Shown: positions 61,246 through 64,000 of the stretch, piece after piece
How the letters are laid out: every line of letters begins with the position of its first letter
How positions within the stretch are numbered: position 1 is the stretch's first letter
DNA from: Bacillota bacterium
GTDB lineage: Bacteria > Bacillota > Clostridia > Christensenellales > SZUA-584
Direction: 5' to 3'
Length of the DNA: 64,000 nucleotides
NCBI GenBank assembly: GCA_023415795.1
Contig: JAEZJG010000022.1
Coordinates: forward strand, 1-64,000
Notes under the pieces: model-generated
The model's input: the letters and a program-made list of their open reading frames with translations, nothing else
Told to the model about the DNA's origin: nothing
Database searches by the model: none
Made by a program: the position numbers and the translations under genes

Positions 61246-62280
61246 ATGAAGAAAAAGGGTATATTCTCACTGATAATTGCAGTGGTCATGATCTTTTCCT
61301 GCATCGCGTTTGCTGGTTGCAGCGTACCGGGTACTGCTCAGCAACCGGGCAGCGTGTCTAAAAGCGCCGGTGATTACAAGATAGTGCTGATTTTACCGGG
61401 CCCCATCAACGACCAGAGCTGGAACGCCACCAACTATGCCGGTCTTGAAGCATGCAACAGCAAGCTGGGCACAAAGATTGAATATGTGGAAAACGTACAG
61501 GCGGCGGATTTTGAATCCACCTTCCGTGAATACGCCGAGCAGAAGTATGACCTGATCATGGCGGCCGGTTCGCAGTTTGACGAAGCGTGCGCTGCTGTGG
61601 CCAGCAGCTATCCCGACACCACGTTCTGCATGGTCAACGGTTCCAACGCCGACGGCAAGAACATCGCTCCCATATTCCCCAAGGAGTATGAAGCCAGCTA
61701 CATCGCCTCCATCATTGCGGGCTATGTGAGCGAAAACGGCAACTTTGCCACCATCGGAGGCTTCCCGAACGAGCCGATGGAACACCTGCTGGACGTCTAT
61801 GAGTCCAACGCAGTGGCGATTGCCGAAGAACGTGGCATCTCCGGTGCGGTGGCAACCCGTGCCTATGCCAACAGTTGGGACGACGTGGCGCTTGGCAAGC
61901 AGATGGCTGAGCAGATGATCGACAACGGCGCGGATACATTGTTTGTATACGCCAACCAGGTTGGTTTGGGCTCCATCGAAGCGGCGAAGTCTAAGGGCGT
62001 CAAGTTCATTGGCTTCTCCAGCGATCAGAACAGCATTGATCCCAACACTGTTGTAGCATCCGTGAAGTTCGACTTCGAAACCTTCTATGTATGGGCTGTG
62101 CAGCAGTTCATGGATGGCAAGCTCACCGGCAACATGGTGCACGAAGCCGGAATCAAGGAAAACATCTTTGTGCCTGTGTACACGGAAAACATCTCTCAGG
62201 AGATCAAGGACGCCGTGGACGCAGGTATCAAGGATTTCGTTGATGGCAAAGTGGATCTGAAGGCTATGTTCGCCAAATAG
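61246..62280 (+). CDS. BMP-family ABC transporter substrate-binding lipoprotein
   Basis: The 344-residue protein has a lipoprotein signal ending IAFAGC (Cys near residue 25), then a BMP/PnrA-like binding fold. It has VLILPGPINDQSWNATNYAGLEA (about 47-69), DLIMAAGSQFDEACAAVASSYPDTTFCMVNG (about 104-134), EASYIASIIAGYVSENGNFATIGGFP (about 149-174) and IGFSSDQNSIDPNTVVASVKFD. BMP receptors typically bind nucleosides. RBS GAGGAGG precedes ATG 61246. First gene of an operon continuing past the window end; the two-component system upstream may control it. Confidence 0.9.
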   Translation: MKKKGIFSLIIAVVMIFSCIAFAGCSVPGTAQQPGSVSKSAGDYKIVLILPGPINDQSWNATNYAGLEACNSKLGTKIEYVENVQAADFESTFREYAEQKYDLIMAAGSQFDEACAAVASSYPDTTFCMVNGSNADGKNIAPIFPKEYEASYIASIIAGYVSENGNFATIGGFPNEPMEHLLDVYESNAVAIAEERGISGAVATRAYANSWDDVALGKQMAEQMIDNGADTLFVYANQVGLGSIEAAKSKGVKFIGFSSDQNSIDPNTVVASVKFDFETFYVWAVQQFMDGKLTGNMVHEAGIKENIFVPVYTENISQEIKDAVDAGIKDFVDGKVDLKAMFAK

Positions 62281-62300
62281 AAAATAATCTGACCTGTGGG

Positions 62301-62328
62301 AAATGGTGCTCTTTCGGGGGCACCATTT
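62301..62328 (+). other. Intercistronic hairpin after BMP gene
   Basis: AAATGGTGC (62301-62309) pairs with GCACCATTT (62320-62328) over a 10-base loop, 20 bases after the binding-protein stop. No full U-tract follows; it may give partial termination or mRNA protection. Confidence 0.6.
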
Positions 62329-62357
62329 CTTGCAAGTATGGCAAAGGAGGGCGGGCA

Positions 62358-63881
62358 ATGGCCCCATTTTTTGAATTGCGCGGCATTTCGAAATGCTTTG
62401 CGCGTGTGGTCGCCAACAAGGACGTTTCGTTTTCCATCAACCGCGGAGAGGTGCTGGCGCTGCTAGGAGAAAACGGAGCGGGAAAAAGCACCATCATGAA
62501 GATACTGTATGGTTTGTACCGTGCGGACTCTGGCGAGATACTGATGGACGGTGTTGAAAAACACATCCACTCGCCAAGGGACGCGATGGAGCTGGGCATA
62601 TCCATGATACAGCAGCATTTTGCTCTGGTGAATGCGCACACCGTCACCGAGAACATCATCCTTGGCAATGTACACGGTAAAATTAATTACGCCGCTTGTC
62701 GCGAGCGGGTTCTTGAGCTGAGCCGTCAATATGGTTTTGAGCTGCCTGCCGATGAAAAGGTGGGCGATTTGGCTGTGGGCGTTCAGCAGAAGGTGGAGAT
62801 CGTCAAGGCGCTCTATCTGAAAACGCGCCTGCTGATTATGGATGAGCCGACCGCGGTGCTCACTCCGCAGGAAACGGACAGCTTGATGCAGTTTGTGAGG
62901 GAGTTTACACGTGCCGGAAACGCCGTTATCTTCATCACGCACAAGCTTAAAGAGGTAATGGAGATCGCGGATAATATCGTTGTGATGCGCGGCGGTATGG
63001 TGGTGGGCAATGTGCGAAAACAAGACACGGACGAGCGTGAGCTTTCCCGTCTCATGATCGGCAAGGAGCTTGAGAGGGCGGAACGCACGGAACGTATTGC
63101 GGCGGGCGGGCAGACCCGTCTGGAACTCAAGGGTGTAACGGCACAGCATAAAAATCAGGTGCCGGTGCTCAAAGACATCAGCCTGCAAATAGCGCAGGGA
63201 GAGATATTCGGCATTGCGGGCGTCAGCGGCAACGGGCAGGAAGAGCTGTGCCGTGCAGTCTGCGGTGCGCTGTCGATTACACACGGTAGCATATGGCTAA
63301 ACGGAGAAGACATCACGCAAAAGTCGGTACGCGAACGCATTGGACTGGGCATCGGTTATGTGCCGGTCGATCGCTACCGTGATGCGATGGTGATGGATAT
63401 GACACTGGCCGAGAACATGATGCTAAAAACCAACTTCAGCTGCAAGTGGAGGAAGGGTATTTTCATCAATGAGAAACTGCTGAACGAAGAAACTTGTGCG
63501 GCGATACGGGATTTTGATGTGAAAGCACCGGGGCCCGATGCTCAGGCGGGCGAGCTCTCGGGCGGCAACCAGCAAAAGGTGGTGCTGGCGCGCGAGGTGG
63601 CTTCGGGAACGCAGCTGCTGGTGATGGATCAGCCAACGCGCGGTCTTGATCTGGGTGCCGTTAACAACATCCATGCCAGCATATTGGAGCAAAGCCAAAA
63701 GGGCAAGAGTATACTTCTGGTTTCCACTGAGCTTTCAGAAATATTTGCGCTCTGTGACCGCATTGCGGTTATCTATAAGGGCACTTTTATGGGAATCTAC
63801 ACCCGTGAGGAACTGACGACGGAGAAGATCGGCCTGCTGATGGCCGGTTATACGGACGAGCGAAAGGAGGCCGCGCTATGA
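62358..63881 (+). CDS. BMP-type ABC transporter, double ATPase subunit
   Basis: The 507-residue protein has two fused ABC cassettes of the YufO/NupA kind. The first has Walker A GENGAGKST (about 36-44), QQHFALVNAHTVTENI (about 88), an unusual signature LAVGVQQKVEIVKAL (about 139) and LIMDEPTAVLTPQE (about 158). The second has Walker A-like GVSGNGQEE (about 292), LSGGNQQKVVLAREV (about 397) and LVMDQPTRGLDLGA (about 416), where Gln replaces the catalytic Glu. Such asymmetry is common in the family. It starts 77 bases after the BMP gene with AAGGAGG upstream, and its stop overlaps the permease start. Confidence 0.92.
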   Translation: MAPFFELRGISKCFARVVANKDVSFSINRGEVLALLGENGAGKSTIMKILYGLYRADSGEILMDGVEKHIHSPRDAMELGISMIQQHFALVNAHTVTENIILGNVHGKINYAACRERVLELSRQYGFELPADEKVGDLAVGVQQKVEIVKALYLKTRLLIMDEPTAVLTPQETDSLMQFVREFTRAGNAVIFITHKLKEVMEIADNIVVMRGGMVVGNVRKQDTDERELSRLMIGKELERAERTERIAAGGQTRLELKGVTAQHKNQVPVLKDISLQIAQGEIFGIAGVSGNGQEELCRAVCGALSITHGSIWLNGEDITQKSVRERIGLGIGYVPVDRYRDAMVMDMTLAENMMLKTNFSCKWRKGIFINEKLLNEETCAAIRDFDVKAPGPDAQAGELSGGNQQKVVLAREVASGTQLLVMDQPTRGLDLGAVNNIHASILEQSQKGKSILLVSTELSEIFALCDRIAVIYKGTFMGIYTREELTTEKIGLLMAGYTDERKEAAL

Positions 63882-64000
63882 ACGAAAAGCTGCGGGATAT
63901 GATATTGTCCAATCTGGCTGCCATTCTGGCGGGGCTGACACTCAGCGGTCTATTGCTGCTGCTGCTTGATATCAATCCGCTCACCGCCTTTGGGTATTCC
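63878..64000 (+). CDS. BMP-type ABC transporter permease, N-terminal fragment
   Basis: The visible 41 residues (MNEKLRDMILSNLAAILAG, then LTLSGLLLLLLDINPLTAFGYS) begin with a polar head and a hydrophobic helix. The LDINPLTAFGYS segment recalls the 'G.dPl.ay..l' loop of YufP/NupB-type permeases. The gene runs off the window. It overlaps the ATPase gene by 4 bases (ATGA) with AAAGGAGG upstream, so its role as the first permease subunit is well supported by position. Confidence 0.82.
   Translation, partial: MNEKLRDMILSNLAAILAGLTLSGLLLLLLDINPLTAFGYS

Overview
The window looks like a chromosomal segment of a spore-forming, probably motile, anaerobic member of the Clostridia. The evidence for this is a cotJABC spore-coat operon, a SpoIID/LytB protein, a fragment resembling a GerAB-type germination permease, Gram-positive-style chemotaxis genes (cheC and cheD), HypA/HypB, many AraC/LacI/WYL/FadR regulators, strong AGGAGG ribosome sites and intrinsic terminators with U-tracts. 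Base composition is moderate, by eye near 50% GC. I see no tRNA, rRNA, CRISPR array, intact transposase or phage structural gene, so no mobile element dominates the window. Genus cannot be fixed from the sequence. || Layout. 1-3.5 kb: germination-permease fragment, a C45-type acyltransferase/hydrolase, and a Gfo/Idh oxidoreductase overlapping an ArsC/Spx-like gene. 3.8-10.3 kb: an AraC regulator with a C-terminal PAS domain, divergent from a ribose/galactose-type ABC transporter operon ending in a sugar epimerase-like gene. 10.8-16.1 kb: a glycosylation locus in which a glycosyltransferase-methyltransferase fusion is divergent from a small DUF6385-like protein and a TPR-GT2 glycosyltransferase. 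16.3-23.8 kb: a permuted XdhC, a FadR-type regulator with two matching operators, a membrane protein, hypB, a large Fe-S flavoprotein, hypA and a methyltransferase. 23.9-30.2 kb: a secreted subtilisin with fibronectin repeats, divergent from a SpoIID protein with SH3 and dockerin domains. 30.6-32.3 kb: a WYL regulator and a GyrI-like gene, each preceded by the same palindrome. 32.7-36.3 kb: threonine aldolase, homocysteine methyltransferase, and a D-2-hydroxyacid dehydrogenase flanked by two tandem glycine riboswitches, the second of which has no gene after it. 36.4-42.9 kb: assorted single genes and a polar amino-acid ABC transporter. 43.0-45.2 kb: an SOS operon (dinB, small protein, SRAP peptidase) with a LexA-type box. 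45.4-52.8 kb: divergent chemotaxis operons (cheC-cheD-cheY-cheA-HD-GYP and cheW-cheR-cheB), with a near-perfect sigma-28 promoter in the gap. 53-54 kb: cotJABC. 54.3-58.3 kb: a LacI regulator and a sugar isomerase sharing interlocked promoters and operators, a decayed second lacI gene, and a mannitol-1-phosphate dehydrogenase-like gene. 58.5-64 kb: a YesM/YesN-like two-component pair followed by a BMP-type ABC transporter that runs off the window. || How the genes work together. Most of the window is sugar uptake and conversion under local regulators, plus glycine/serine/one-carbon metabolism, chemotaxis signalling and spore or cell-surface functions. A repeat family containing a GCATCCCC-type core occupies three intergenic gaps. 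The points most worth following are the orphan glycine riboswitch, the glycosyltransferase/DUF6385 locus, the hypBA pair wrapped around an Fe-S flavoprotein with no nickel enzyme nearby, and several regulator/operator pairs readable directly from palindromes.
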